From Boletus sp. NGJ (taxonomy: Eukaryota > Basidiomycota > Agaricomycetes > Boletales > Boletaceae): 64,000 nt of DNA. The stretch covers positions 806,001-870,000 of the forward strand of contig JAGTXK010000091.1 in NCBI GenBank assembly GCA_019096195.1. Reading direction: 5' to 3'. Positions 1 through 11,891 of the stretch are shown piece by piece. How positions within the stretch are numbered: the stretch's first letter is position 1; each line of letters starts with the position of its first letter. The translations under genes and the position numbers were made by a program. The notes under the pieces are model-generated. The model did no database searches. It saw nothing but the letters and a program-made list of their open reading frames with translations, and was not told the DNA's origin.

Positions 1-1964
1 GAATGGACGGCAGAAGAGGTCGCTGCATTTGAGGATGGGATTCTGCTTCACGGTCCTGAACTCCGAGCGGTACGTGACGAAGTGGGTACGCGGACAGTGC
101 CGGAGGTCGTCAAATTTTACGGCCGCTGGAAAAAGTATGTCTCCAGTTTGCGGTGCCGTTCTATTTTTTTCATACTCGATCTTAGCTCTAAGCTAAAGGA
201 GGAACATATGCGCGCTCGTGAGCGTGCCGCAGTCGTCAAAGAAGACGAGGAAGAGGAGCAAGTCGTAGATGTGCCCATGTCTGACGATGAAGGATCTATC
301 ATCCGCGGATCAGCCAAGGCAAATAGTAGCTGTGGCGCTTGCCGAACACGCGAATCCGATACCTGGTGGCGGGCCCCCAAGGGTCTTGCCACCGACATCC
401 TTTGTGACACCTGCGGCACGAATTGGAGGAAATATGCCGACTTGAATATCCGACCCGTTCGCGAGGAGATCTTGCCCCCAGGGAGGAAGGGTGCAGAGAA
501 ACGCGAAGGCACGCCGTTGAGTGCTCCGAATGCGAAGCGGCTCAAGGTATGATTTTTGGTCCAGCGCTTTCGCTCCCTTGATTAATTTAATTTTGGACAG
601 ACATCTATCACGACGAATGGCACACCTCCACCTGTCACACCCGCTGCAGCTCAATTACGTTGTCTGGCGTGTCAAAAGAATGGACCCATGGGTCGAGTCC
701 TCAAGTGTAGCCAATGTCATTTCCGAGTACATGCGGGTAAATACATCATGAGTTCTGGCGGATAATGAATACTCATACGTCTGCTAAGGAGCATGTGGCG
801 TCTCTGTAGACAAGCACGCTGTAGAATCATGGCTATGTGATCTGTGCGACAACGAGAAAACTCTGGAAGCATCCTTGGCAAGTAACCTCTCTTTGACCTT
901 TTTATTTTCCCTACCTTACTTCAGGTCTACAGAATACCGGTTGTGTGCTCTGTCCACGCAGGAAATCGAAGATATCAACGAAGGAAACGGGTTCATTTTT
1001 GCGTGCTGCGAAACCCACAGAAGGCCAAGGATGGGTCCATGTCCTGTGTGCCGTATTCTCTCCCGAGGTAACTTTCTCCGATGTTATGCACCTACGGTTG
1101 GTGGAAGGTATCAGTACTATCCCTCGTGCCCGTTGGTCGGCGGTACGTACCTCTAGATTCCCGTGATAGCCATTCTTACATGCCATAGCGGTGCACTTTG
1201 TGCGGTGAGGTGGGCGGTGCTATCATTCGATGCAGCGATTGCATTCGAGAATACCATATTTCTTGCGCTTGGAGGAACGGTCATCGATTTGGTTTCGAGA
1301 TGCAACCTGCAAGTTGTTGTCTCCTTTCTTCGCTATTCCCACGCTTACACAACCGTGGCCTCCATCCAGGTTCGGAATCACCGTCGTGACGGCATCGCGA
1401 CCACGTTCAAAGGCGACACGGGCAACATGGCCCCCATCGTTTGTTGTCAAGAGCACGACGCAAGCAAACGCGTGCTGTTCGACATGTGTGAGACAGACGA
1501 GACTGGCGAGGTGATGCCCCTGAACGATTTTCATTTACTTGAGACCTGCTGACCCTTTGCTCTTTGTATTTTTTTCCCCCTCGCCCTCGCCCTCGCCCTC
1601 GCACCTCCGCATACCGTCTCGTTTTCCCATGGCGTTCCAGACCGCGCTCCAAGTGTATTGTCGAACGTACAAACAAGCGCCCGTATCCCAAGCCCACGCT
1701 CTCCTCCGCAAAGCCCGCCGCCTCGACGCCCTTATCCACCCGCACCGCCTCGACGTTTTCGACGGTGCTCCCGAATCAGACCACGAATGTGCTGTCTGCA
1801 CGACACACTACTCCCCGTGCTTTTATCAAAGCAGGTATTATCCCGATCGATGGCACTGTCACAGGTGTCATTGGTCGTTGCAGGCCGAGGTAGGGGGCCC
1901 GGCGTCGGTTGAGGAGTGGTCGGAACTTGTGTCGCCGCGCGCGTCGCGGGCGATGCAAGAGTGA
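1..1964 (+). CDS. SNT2: SNT2-like chromatin protein (SANT, GATA-type finger, PHD, extended PHD), 5'-truncated by window
   Basis: The reading frame is already open at base 1, so the N-terminus (the family has a BAH domain there) lies outside the window. Seen in order: a SANT/Myb helix set (WTAEEVAAFEDGILLHGPEL, bases 1-135); a GATA-like finger with CGACR...CDTCG spacing (about 330-430); a PHD finger starting LRCLACQKNGPMGRVLKCSQ (about 655-860); and an extended PHD with GWVHVLCAVFSPEVTF and CTLCGEVGGAIIRC (about 945-1308). A last Cys/His-rich segment has CAVC, YYPDRWHCHRCHW (about 1785-1880). This order matches Snt2, which recruits the Rpd3L-type deacetylase machinery and reads histone H3 in yeast. 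About six introns are needed; one (1309-1369) has a GC donor, GCAAGT. The last exon begins near 1657 and ends in TGA at 1962-1964. The domain identity is strong; the exact exon edges are inferred. Confidence 0.85.
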
Positions 1965-3480
1965 AGACAGTGGACTCGGACAGAGCCTCGTTTGTCGCAC
2001 GAATCAAATCTGTGCATTCTTGCTTAAACCTCGTCAGTTGTCTGAATATCTCTTCATCTTCGTCGGCCACACTTCCAGGAGCTTCTGGAAGCATTTCTGA
2101 CGTGGACAAAGAGCAGGTAGATTGTTGAGTATAGCGAATACAATTTCACTGGTTTTCTGAAAATTTTCGATTTTTTTAATTTTCAAACGCCGGTTTGGCG
2201 ACGCATCTCACATGGACATGGGAAGCGCCAACGTGTAGCAAATAAGCAGCACGGTCGTTTCGCGGGTCGTTCTTGTAGACTCTTAGTACTCTTGCACGGT
2301 GGTAAAGTGTCACATTTTTGAACCCAAGGTCGTATTACTACAGTAAACATTAAGTGGGATCAAAGGCCTTGAACCACTTTTGGGGACAAATCAAAGGTTA
2401 TGATACACCTTCATAGTGACTGGAATAATCCTTGTCGCATCCGAGAGACTCCGGCGTGACCTCGCCAGTTGATGAGCTACACGAAGCCTTTTCACAACGG
2501 TACTTGTATTTCACTGTGCAGGAAATCTGGGGAACGGGATATCTATCTCTTTTTGGGACGCCCACGTCGAGGTAGAAATGGCTACTTCTGATTTCAAATC
2601 AATTGATGGGCGGCGAATCTGCGTGCAGTGGATGCGGGGCGGTGACCAGAAACTTTGTGGCCCCTCCCTGGCAGAACCTGGGGTCAGCGCGGGATGTCCA
2701 TTCTGTCGGTCTCGTGCGATTGCGAGTATACCCGCCGTCGATGTATCTCCTCCTCGCGCGGCTGAGGTCACCGCTGGCGCACATTCTGGAGTGCCCAGCG
2801 GGTGGGAACGGGTTGACGAAGCGGTGACCCCGGGCCAGATATACACACAAACTCGAGTATCAGCTGGAATAACCGCAGGTCCCATGAGGTGTATATGCAT
2901 GAGTCCTCGGGAAGTTCAACGTTCAACCCCGATTTGTGATTCTAGCATTGACAAAGAATACGGCAGTTCTTCCCGGCAGTCTGAAAGCTCCTCACGCACC
3001 TCACAGTTGCATGTCTGAGTAGGTTCGTCGGGTAATCAGATTGGCTGCCACTGACAATCCCACTCGGTCAGTCCAAGTCTTGAGCCTTCCAACAGAGCTC
3101 TGTTGCGCAAACCTCTATTTACGCCGACCGAAAAGGTTGAGCGTTTTCGCGAGATGAACTGGCACTTGGCAATTGCTAGAAACACGGGAGCGAGCTTGGA
3201 GAAATGACTTGGGACTGGAGGTCTGAGTCTACTACCTACATCAGCGTTTGCCCTTGATATAATCGATATGGTTGATGAGTCTGGCGAATCCCTGATCGAG
3301 CTGAGAAGGGAATTCGAGGGCTTGCTCGACGAACTTGAAGGCGCTATGATGAGTATAAATTCTATTGTGGAACACATCTGCCAATCAAACTCTCCAACCT
3401 TCCCCGTGGAATGATGGAAAGGTAAGGGTGATACGTACGATGGAGGCAGGGAGGTGTTTCTTGGTGTAGATACAGGGGGA
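1965..3480. other. Gene-free stretch between SNT2 3' end and GPATCH1 remnant
   Basis: No conserved gene recognised. An open frame on the plus strand (2578-3018, 146 codons) and one on the minus strand (3036-3551) show no domain I can name. The plus frame contains a weak WW-like string (VPSGWERVDEAVTPGQIY) without the second conserved Trp. The minus frame contains TPRNTSLPP, which faintly recalls the APRDTP motif that follows the G-patch in GPATCH1 proteins. The stretch may hold further eroded pieces of that gene. Confidence 0.4.
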
Positions 3481-4337
3481 CTAGCCAGATCCAGTTCTGC
3501 GCGGAAAGTGTTGGGATAGTGTTCTCTCGAATTGACGGAGGTCCCGCCCATACTGAACCTCGCGTTGCCGCCACGTCACTCCTATTCCCTGCCCTGGTCT
3601 CCACCCCATCTTATTGAGGATACGTCCCCCTGCTGAATCCTTTGGTGAAGGTAACATGGCCTGTTCAAGCGCGAGAGTGATGGGGCTGACGTGGCACAAG
3701 TGAGCTAGGACAAATGCACAAGTCGAGAAATAATACACTCTTTATGTCTGTCGTCTACGCCAGTCTTACGGGCTCTCTCAGCCTGGTTACCTCCGAGGAT
3801 TCCATTTCATCGTGTCCACCAACGAGCTTTTGGTCCGCACGGAGCTCGGTGAGATCTTCATCCATAAAGTCCTCGGGTCTCGCCGTCTGAGCCTTGGCAC
3901 GATCCGATCGCGAGGAAACGAACGTCGAGGGTGTCCATCCTAAAGACGAATTCACATATTGATCGCTAAATAGACAATATGACCGGACCAACCTTCCTTT
4001 GAACCAACTGAGTTGAAGTACCCGGCAGAGAAACCCCCGGTGAAAGCACCGTGTAGTCTTCTTCGGCCTTTTTCATCTCTCACCTAGACAGCAAGACATC
4101 AGATGAATAGCCCACTGATGAGCAGCAACTGACTTCTTGCTTCCAAAGCGGTACGAATTCGCCCTTGTCTCTGGACTTCTTGAGGGGACAGAGGTGTGCC
4201 AATCCAGAGGAACTGTGAGCGGTACGAGGGCGGGGAAAGTGAGGAAATTACCAAGCAAAAGTTTTCATTTGCTCTCTTGCTCGAAGTATCGACACACCCA
4301 AATCACCGAGTTTCTGTTTGAGCTTTGCAAAGTTCAT
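3481..4337 (-). pseudogene. Decayed, 3'-truncated GPATCH1-type G-patch splicing factor
   Basis: The family's conserved N-terminal blocks appear in the right order on the minus strand. They are MNFAKLKQKLGDLG (4337), [54 protein letters not shown] (about 4010-4070), GWTPSTFVSSRSDRAK with PEDFMDE (about 3850-3935), and a G-patch (GGRILNKMGWRPGQGIG, about 3575-3630). They do not share one frame. Extra bases appear near 4292-4297 (GTGTGT) and 4184-4192, and a base is missing near 3800-3804, none at a plausible intron. The G-patch lacks the usual Pro-Arg after GQGIG. After the G-patch the rest of the protein (several hundred residues in the family) is not recognisable. Neighbouring genes read cleanly, which argues against general sequencing error. 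GPATCH1 is a spliceosome-associated DEAH-helicase partner, so an intact copy is expected elsewhere. Confidence 0.75.
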
Positions 4338-4426
4338 GATGGCAATCGACCATGTGAGTTGTGACAGTCCGAATTAAGCACACTTCAAATCAACATGATG
4401 TGAGAGCTCTTGCTGCGACTTTCATC

Positions 4427-5862
4427 ATGGCTACTACTGTTCATATCTACCTGCACAGTCAACTTGAAGGTGCATCCACTGGCACCACCGAACACTGGAT
4501 TCGGGCTCTTTCCATCCCGCGTGAAGATATTAAACGATTCACTCTTTACCCACTCAAATGGGTACGCTTCGCCACATTTACCGTTTGTGGCGCCAAGGGA
4601 GACCTCTCGGCTACTCCAGGAGGCGAGATCGTCGAGTATGACAATGTCTCATTCGAAAATCTCGAGCATAAATACTACTATACCCCCAACGGTAAGCTCA
4701 TACTTCCTGCTCTATTGATATATTCTGACGATGTGTCGAGATAGACACGTACCATCTCACTGACTACCAGGCATTTAATGACGGAATCACGTCAAGTGTG
4801 GCTACTCCACGACGCACCAAGTTCCGCGAGGATATTCGCAGACGCGACAACAGTTGCGTTGTTACGGGGGAAGGGCCTGAATATTGCGATGCGACACATA
4901 TTATACCTAACAGCAAAGGCAGCAACGTGTGTTCACTTGATCTTGGCAGGCCCTGGGCGATGCTTACCTTTTCGTTAGTATATCAATTATGTTGTTCGTG
5001 ACCGCTCCAGTTTATACGAACAACTGCCATTCTCTCTTGATGATGATGTTGATATCAACTGCATCGAGAATGGAATACTTCTGCGCAAGGACCTACATCA
5101 AAAATTTGGCATGGCTGCAATTGGATTCCTCAAGGTATGCCCGGAAATGGATACACACTGTGTTCCCCCACAGTTGTCTCTGATATGTGCTATGTTCAGA
5201 CACCAAATTTTGCAATGCTGCCCACCGATGTTCCGTGGATTGAGGAAGGTCCTATTCCACACAGCCGGACGACATTGCAGTATCATATAGAACCACATGC
5301 GGGACGAGGTTCTCTTCAGCAATGGGACATTCGAGCCGATTGGTCCCGTGATAAACTACCACCCCCACCCAGCATCCTGCTCGATTTCATGTATGGGGCT
5401 GCCGTCGTTAAGCGCTGGGTGTGCAATCCTTTGGGTGACGTGCTGCGGAAACGGTTTGAGGATGACTTCAGTAAAGTCCTGCCTGAAAATCCAAAACATT
5501 CCACTCCCGAAGACGATGAATCCAAAGTTGAGTCAGACTCAGATGATCTAGAGAACGACGACTCGGATTGGGGACCCTGGAAGGGCAAACAGAAAGGGAG
5601 AAAAACATGTTCATCAGATGCGCCAGCAGGCTTACTCGAAGCCATGGATACGGTCCTATATTTGTCAATGATGGTGAAGGGCACTACACCTCAATTGTTG
5701 GCTGCAGAATGGGAGAAACAGAACAAGGAGAAAGAACAACGTTCTCAAGAACATAGCTGTGAGAAGGTACAACAGTGGCTGAACTCAGATGCAACTGTGA
5801 GTGGTTTCAAATGCCTGTTTCCTGAGTGAAGGACTAATGATAAGTTGTTGGGTCGCAAGTGA
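4427..5862 (+). CDS. HNH_2-type nuclease domain protein (fungal)
   Basis: The start chosen is ATG 4427 (MATTVHIYLHS); an upstream in-frame ATG at 4361 is possible. The N-terminal about 90 residues form a beta-rich domain ending HKYYYTPN. After an intron (about 4692-4743) comes FREDIRRRDNSCVVTG, then CDATHIIPNSKGSN, an intron (about 4927-4978), and NGILLRKDLHQKFG. The Cys, the His of ATHIIP and the Asn/His of the NGILL-LH block are the features of fungal HNH_2 nuclease domains. The C-terminal half is acidic and then Lys/Glu-rich (EKQNKEKEQRSQEHSCEKVQ), probably helical. The stop is at 5827-5829 if the last frame is read through, or at 5860-5862 after a final intron with a good branch site (CTAAT) near 5832. 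Such genes are multicopy in Agaricomycetes and their biological role is unknown. It is divergent from the GPATCH1 remnant, about 90 bp apart. Confidence 0.7.
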
Positions 5863-6609
5863 GAGAAACGGACTTGTTTTCATCCACTTTGAACCATTAC
5901 ATATGGATGGGAATGTCGAACCAGATTCAAGACGCTACTCGACAGGAGCTGGGACTACTAGGACTAAGCTCATTATTGATCTCCAAACCGCTACTGAGAA
6001 AGCATACGTCCGCGTCGACCAGAATCGCTCACAACGATGGGGGTGGGTTGCGTACTGCGCTCCTATTGTCCGCAGTATAGTTGAAGAGGCACGAGGAACG
6101 ACGGCGCATATTGACTTTTCAGTGGGTTGACGGGGTTTTGTATGATGGCTTGCGCAAAGAAACTTTGATGTACATGTATAAAGCAAGACTGGTGCGTGAC
6201 ACCTGGCACGATGGTTAGGTGACTACTTATCCGGGGAACTGACAGTCAGTGAAAGAACGCGACTTACGCCATAACAAAACGGCCCATGGATGGCACGGCG
6301 ACTTCCAGGTCTTCTGAGGCAATAGTCGGCACGAGGGCAGTATGAGGAACTCGCGCACTTTACGGTCAAGTTCCATGATCGTCGCATAACTTCAGTGTTG
6401 TTGAGAATGCCAGTGGGAGCTGATAATGAGCGTCGCCGACTGGCACTCCCCTCCGGGTCAGTGTCACTGGAGTTTATGACCATCGAAGGTCGCATCGCAA
6501 ACAAATGAAGATATTCCTGTTGAGGATGTTGCTGGTCTACTAGATCATCATCAGTATATCTATCGTCAAATGTGCTCCATCAGGGTGATAGACTCGGACA
6601 CTCATTACC
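5863..6609. other. Unassigned stretch between the HNH gene and CDD1
   Basis: Short overlapping open frames occur on both strands (for example plus 5859-6080, reading NHYIWMGMSNQIQDATRQEL, and minus 6223-6504) but none carries a domain I recognise or joins by credible introns. It may hold the 3' UTR of the HNH gene, the CDD1 promoter and a possible eroded gene. Confidence 0.35.
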
Positions 6610-7370
6610 ATGTTGCCTACTGAATCACATGAGGCACTCATCAAAGCAGCTATCCAAGGTACTTCTAGAGTCCGGGTTCAAAACATTTTGTATTAACTGT
6701 GACGCTCAAGCCAGAGAACATGCCTATTCACCATATTCCAATTTCCGTGTTGGGGCGGGATTGATATGTACGGATGGCACCATCTCCAAAGGCGCCAGCA
6801 TCGACAACGCGTCGTACGGTGTGTACTCCCGTATCATTCCCCTGAACGCAATCGTTCAATGTCTCACTTTTCTCTTACCCCAACACCCTTACACGTTCTC
6901 TGTGTCCCCACCTCGTAGGTGCTTCGATATGCGCAGAACAGACGGCGATCGTGAACGCTATCGTAGGCATCTTTTTTCTCCCACTCAACTTTCTTCCTCG
7001 CTCAAATCCCACCCCATAACAGAGCGAAGGCAAAAAAGAGTTTAGCGCGCTCGCCATAGTGTCGTGAGTACGCACCCCATCCCGTCCTCGCTTCCACCCA
7101 CCCGGACCTAACTCGTATGCTATGGGGGCTAGGGACGTCATTACCCCCATCTCACCATGCGGTACATGTCGCCAAGTAATCCGTGAATTCTGCCACATCG
7201 ACATGCCCGTGTTGCTTGTGCCGGGGGATTACCCTCGCAGGGAGGATAATAGTGAAAACGTCGATGGAAATGGGGTGATCGAGGTGACTGTCGGGGAACT
7301 GTTACCTCAGAGCTTGGGGCCGGAGTTTTCAGTGAGAACGACTGGGTTTGCTTGGGGCAGGCAAGACTAG
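6610..7370 (+). CDS. CDD1: Cytidine deaminase
   Basis: A pyrimidine-salvage enzyme converting cytidine or deoxycytidine to uridine or deoxyuridine. From ATG 6610 the protein reads MLPTESHEALIKAAIQ. After an intron (about 6659-6710) it continues REHAYSPYSNFRVGAGLICT and NASYG. After a second intron comes SICAEQTAIVNAI, whose C-A-E is the zinc-Cys and catalytic-Glu motif. After two more introns comes ISPCGTCRQVIREF, giving the remaining two zinc cysteines (PCxxC). The C-terminal block VTVGELLPQSLGPEF is the usual family ending. A family-like insert (RREDNSENVDGN) lies before it. Total length is about 170-180 residues, normal for the homotetrameric type. All catalytic residues are present, so it should be active. 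Confidence 0.9.
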
Positions 7371-7911
7371 GATAGTCGATTGGATGGCGAGGCGAGTAGG
7401 ATTTCGGAAATGAAAGTCGCGTTGGAACTTGGAAGTAATACGAGTACTGGTGGGGCCTGCACCATATCATATCCAAAGTGTCTTGGCCCGGGAAGAACGC
7501 GACCGTGAACTTGGGGTCCGGGTCTCCTGCCAGTGCAGCGAAGCGCACCCGAAGGGCGGGGTTGCAAGGTACATATGTGTTGCGGATTTGTCCGTTCACG
7601 TTCGTAGGACGCACCGGGTCTGTTGCTTTCTTTGGGTCAGCTTTTCTTTCTTGACACCGCCATTATGGTAACTTGGGTACATTTTACTTGTAAACTAGTT
7701 CAATTGGAAAAAAAAAAGAAAGAACAAAAGGAAGATAAGGGAGGGAAAAAATAAGATGCAGCATGATACAAGTGTCAAATGGCAAGGGTAGTACTGTATG
7801 TGAACAAAAAGAATGAAACCCGAAGCATCCAAATAAGCAAAAACTTGATAAATATCCGTAAGCAGGAGAGTGAAGGAGAATGTCATGCCGGTTCAGAGGA
7901 CATGGCACGTC
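7371..7911. other. Convergent 3' intergenic region
   Basis: It lies between the stops of CDD1 (+) and the deubiquitinase gene (-). It includes an A-rich tract around 7705-7750 and no recognisable gene. Small frames on the minus strand here are pyrimidine-run artefacts. Confidence 0.5.
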
Positions 7912-10900
7912 CTACGTCCTGATTCGCTTGTAATATAGTACGTATGCAGGGCGTCCCTGTGAGATGGTGAGCGATGTGTCTGAAATAGGAGAAAACAAGT
8001 ACGTACCACTACCTCCTTGGAGTCTGTCGATGCTATTCGACTGTCATCGCAATAAAGCCATCCAGGCCCGGATGAAACAAACGCCGTGTCTACGAACCCA
8101 TGAGCCGAGATGAACAAGACATACCGAGCGACGGAATAAGATACTCACAATGACCATTACTCAGACTACCAAAGTGGTTCGTGACGCCGTACAGATCGTA
8201 CTTGTATGGCGGCGCCTGCACGCGCGGGTCACTGACTGCGCTCGCCGGTGTTGGTTTCCCCGCGTTCTTACGCATGTCTGGTGGGAGTGGAGATGGCATG
8301 TAATTGGTGAGGTCGAGGCTTTTGATAGGGAAATCCACGACCGTTTCGATCTTGTCTGTGAAAGGTCCCTTGACAGAGAAGCGCTTCAGGTGGATCAATA
8401 GAACGGCAGGTAAGCGCGAGAGTGAGAGAATCTTTGTGGCACTCCGTAATGCTTTGCATTTTGGACAATGCCTGAGACGGGTCAGGGGGTGAGATCGTTA
8501 CAGGACTGGTAGGCAATGCGCATACCATGCTTCTGATTTCTCAAGTACTTCCTCCTTAACAAATGCGTCCAAACATGAGTACAAGGAAACCTTTGACGGA
8601 CCCTTGATGGAAGGTATCGGCAAGGACAAATACATGAATGAGTTATAGGTCGTTGAAGTCTGAAACGCGGAACTCGTGAGTACGACAAAGCTCTGGATGT
8701 CGAGGGTACTATTATCACTGACGTGGTGGCAAGTCAGACACTCCATCCTATTACGAAACTGTCCTTGGAAATAGTCCACGATCAAGCTGTCGTTTCGCAT
8801 CCTATATATTTCCCACTCTTGCTCGCTCGCGATCTGCTGAGGCAATTTTTCGAGCTCTGCTTCGCGTTCGGGTGATGATTCGTTGTTAGGTTTTGAAATT
8901 ACACGATTAAGGTCTTCGTGAAGGCCATCCAGGAGGAACGTCAGAAACTCTTGCGAGTCATGCTGGTCTGGACCACTAAACTGGCCCGCGTGGTTACATA
9001 TTGATTTCTGCATGGGAGAGTAATAATTCGACCACCCGATCAAATTGGTGCAAAGATAGACGTACTCGGAACGTAGAAGGCGTAAGGTGAGGAAGCTCTG
9101 AATGCGACATTTCGTAAAGGATCTGTCCAAATGCACGCGCCAAGCTTCCTTTTGTTCCCAATGGGTTCACCATATTCACCGCGTTCTTCCACCGCCCATC
9201 TTAAATACGATCAGCAATCTCGTTAGATTCAGTCTTTAACACGCGGACCATACCCGTGAAGAATCTCGCAAAGGGTACCGTGGCGCTTAAACACTGAATT
9301 GTCGCATTCATGTAGCATGTGTTGCCCAGATTCTTCAACCCAGTTACATTGATTTGCATATCAGACCAATAGAGAACCGGATAGTCAGACTGAATGGTCG
9401 GGGGTTTTGGACCTGCTTTGGCCATGTATGGTACCGAAACAGAATTTGAAGATGAATGCAAGAGACGAGGTCGCGAGTCCTGACGCTCAGACACAGGAGT
9501 AGCTACGGGCGGGGGTGGCCGGATAACGTGGAGATCGGGGTAATCGATGGATGTTGGGCGACGTGTAAAGCCGGAACCCACGGGACCATCCATGTATTCA
9601 CTGCGCCGTCTTGCCAACGGCGAAGCGTTGATGGATGCTTGGGGAGGGAGGGATACAGGAGTGAATGATGAAGGGATTGGAGAGAAGGTGGATGTGGATG
9701 TGCTTGCTACAGGAGGGGATGCTGGAGCGATTGAAGGATATGTGATAGATGTTGAGCTTGTGGTACCGCTGCCAAAGGAGTACATGGTCGGCCTGGGTGA
9801 TTGTGATATCTACGGCTAAACAATGAGAGTGGTACCACCAGATACGAATACATCTTACGCTTTCCGATTGACTATGCGAATGTGATATGATTGATGGAGT
9901 TTTGGATATCATTTGCCGACGAACAAGAGATGCAGGATTATCCGGAGTCACGTCAATTTCAGGGATCTTTCCGGACAATCTTTGATCATCACCGGCTGTG
10001 AACATCATTTGAAAGATTGGAATAGTGAGGACATACAAAGGGAACGACTCCGGAAGTCGTTTCTCCGCCAATACGCCGTTTACATGTGATGAACCCGGTA
10101 GCTGCCGATTGCGCGACGCATCAGGGATCGACACGGAAGATGGTATCGCACCTGAAGTACTACTGATGCCATTCTCGAGAATGCTGTGTGGCGAGGCTCG
10201 CGTTCCACCGGAAACTCCACGGACAACCTCATCAGAGAACCTTTCCTTCCATGCCTGAAGGCCCCCTACAAGTAACATGGGTGTATGACGCAGAAACCTC
10301 CTGTATGCACTGTCGAACACGGCTCGGACAAAGGCCGATAGAGGACCGGTAACATCATACGTCTCTGAAGAGGCATCATAGAGAACTACAAGGTCAAATT
10401 TGTCACGGTTCTGAAAGAGCACGCATTCTTCACGTGGTGCGAGAACTAGCGAATCCTCAAGGCTAGCAGCCGTCACACTATGCCTCTCGTTAGCAGAAAC
10501 GTGTCAGTGTATGGATCCCTAATTACCTTGGACGTGCAAGGACGGACGGCTCGAGGCATGCTATGGCATCTGCTTTGATGTGTTCGTACTCAAATTCTTC
10601 TCGCGTCCGTACGTCGACGACAAGAATTTTAAGGCAGGATGTATCCAAGTATTCACGCAGGAGTTCGGGAAGGATGGTATTTGATGCCTGAATCACTGGT
10701 TTTTCTGGCACGGGTGACGTCTTTGAGGAGAGTGGGGAGGACGCGAGACTGTTGATTGACGGTTTCGAAGTGATTACCGGAGAAGCTGGACGACTGATGA
10801 AGGCGTTCATGGTTGGTGTTATTGGAGTACTCGAAGGGCGTGGCCCAGGGTCAATGGATAACGATGGGAATTGTTTAAAACGAGGTGAAGTTGACATCTC

Positions 10901-11891
10901 ACCACCGTTTACGCCATTCGATTGCGAGATAGACGATCGGTGGGCAATACCACTACTCCCTGTGGGTTCCGCAACTGGAACGGGCGGGAATCTGGATGTA
11001 AATTCGTCCAATTCGTCTATGGTTGGGAAAACCTGCGAGAATTCAGCGATAGTTGTATGAACAAGAGGGGGAGAGGATGACTCTGAGGACGTCGGCGAAG
11101 GAGGACCTAGGCTGGAGGGTGGCACAACAACATGGGGGGATGATGTCGTTGAGCTATTGTTTGATGGTGGGATGACGGCTGAATGTGGTGGAGGGGGCGG
11201 CGCCGATACAAGCGTTGGCGACAGTTTATGGGTGCGTATGGGCTCGGGGGATCTGAGTGGGATCGAAAGAGGGGTAGAGGGTGCAGCGGGGAATTCTCGG
11301 GAGGTACGCTTGGAGGTATCAATGGCTAATCCAGCGTCGTTCAACTTCCTGACACGGTCAGCTATAGTGGTACCAAGCCGTCTGATTGGTTCTCCACCGG
11401 TGTTATCGTCGCTGATGGGTTATGGAGGTAAAGTTGAGAGAGATAGCTTGGTAATGCTCACGTTGTAGCTGATTTTTCCAGATCGGTCAACTTTGCTTCG
11501 ATAGTTTGAACACGTTGCTTAAGATTACTGCCCTCGGTCTGATGATGCAAACATTAATCACAAATGAACTGACGAGATAGATATGAACCTTTTGGAAGTC
11601 CGTAACCTCCTTGTACAAAACTCCATGCCGTCCGGGCTTGTTTTCAGCCATGAATTCTGCGCTGTTCATGGACATGTGGGTTAGGCTACCGGCCCTCAAA
11701 AGAGCGCCAAGAGCCGCCTTCAGATCACCCTGGTTCTCATGAATTCGAGCATGCTGAGATTGGGTGCGTGCGGCCTTGATGAGTGTAATAGCGGATACTC
11801 CTTTGGCAGCTCTGCGGACGTCTTCCTTCGCCTTTTCTTTGACTTCTGCGACCGTCAGATTGTCGTTGGTGGTGACGGAACCATCGTGCAT
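7912..11891 (-). CDS. USP8/Doa4-type ubiquitin carboxyl-terminal hydrolase with rhodanese domain
   Basis: Cysteine protease removing ubiquitin from endosomal or proteasomal cargo. From ATG 11891 (MHDGSVTTNDNLTVAEV) the N-terminus is a helical USP8-dimer/MIT-like region (KEKAKEDVRRAAKG, HENQGDLKAALGALLRAG). A long Ser/Pro linker follows. The rhodanese domain (LVVDVRTREEFEYEHI ... LVVLYDASSETYD ... LLVGGLQAWKE) has Ala-Ser where active rhodaneses have Cys, so it is probably a binding module, as in human USP8. The catalytic domain has the Cys box (GLKNLGNTCYMNATIQCL, about 9290-9345), QHDSQEF (about 8950), a zinc ribbon (CLTC ... CPKC) and the His box NGHYTAF split by an intron near 8090-8150. 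Its end, GRPAYVLYYKRIRT, runs to the stop at 7912. The catalytic residues look intact. About eight introns are needed. Confidence 0.9.

Noticed and set aside
1732-2109. Minus-strand frame of 125 codons overlapping the end of the SNT2-like gene
   Set aside because: The plus strand here codes the conserved CAVC...CHRCHW segment; the minus frame is low-complexity Pro/Thr with no domain, so it is a shadow.
2778-2880. WW-domain-like string (GWERVDEAVTPGQIY)
   Set aside because: The second Trp and the Tyr-x-x-His core are missing and no flanking gene structure supports it.
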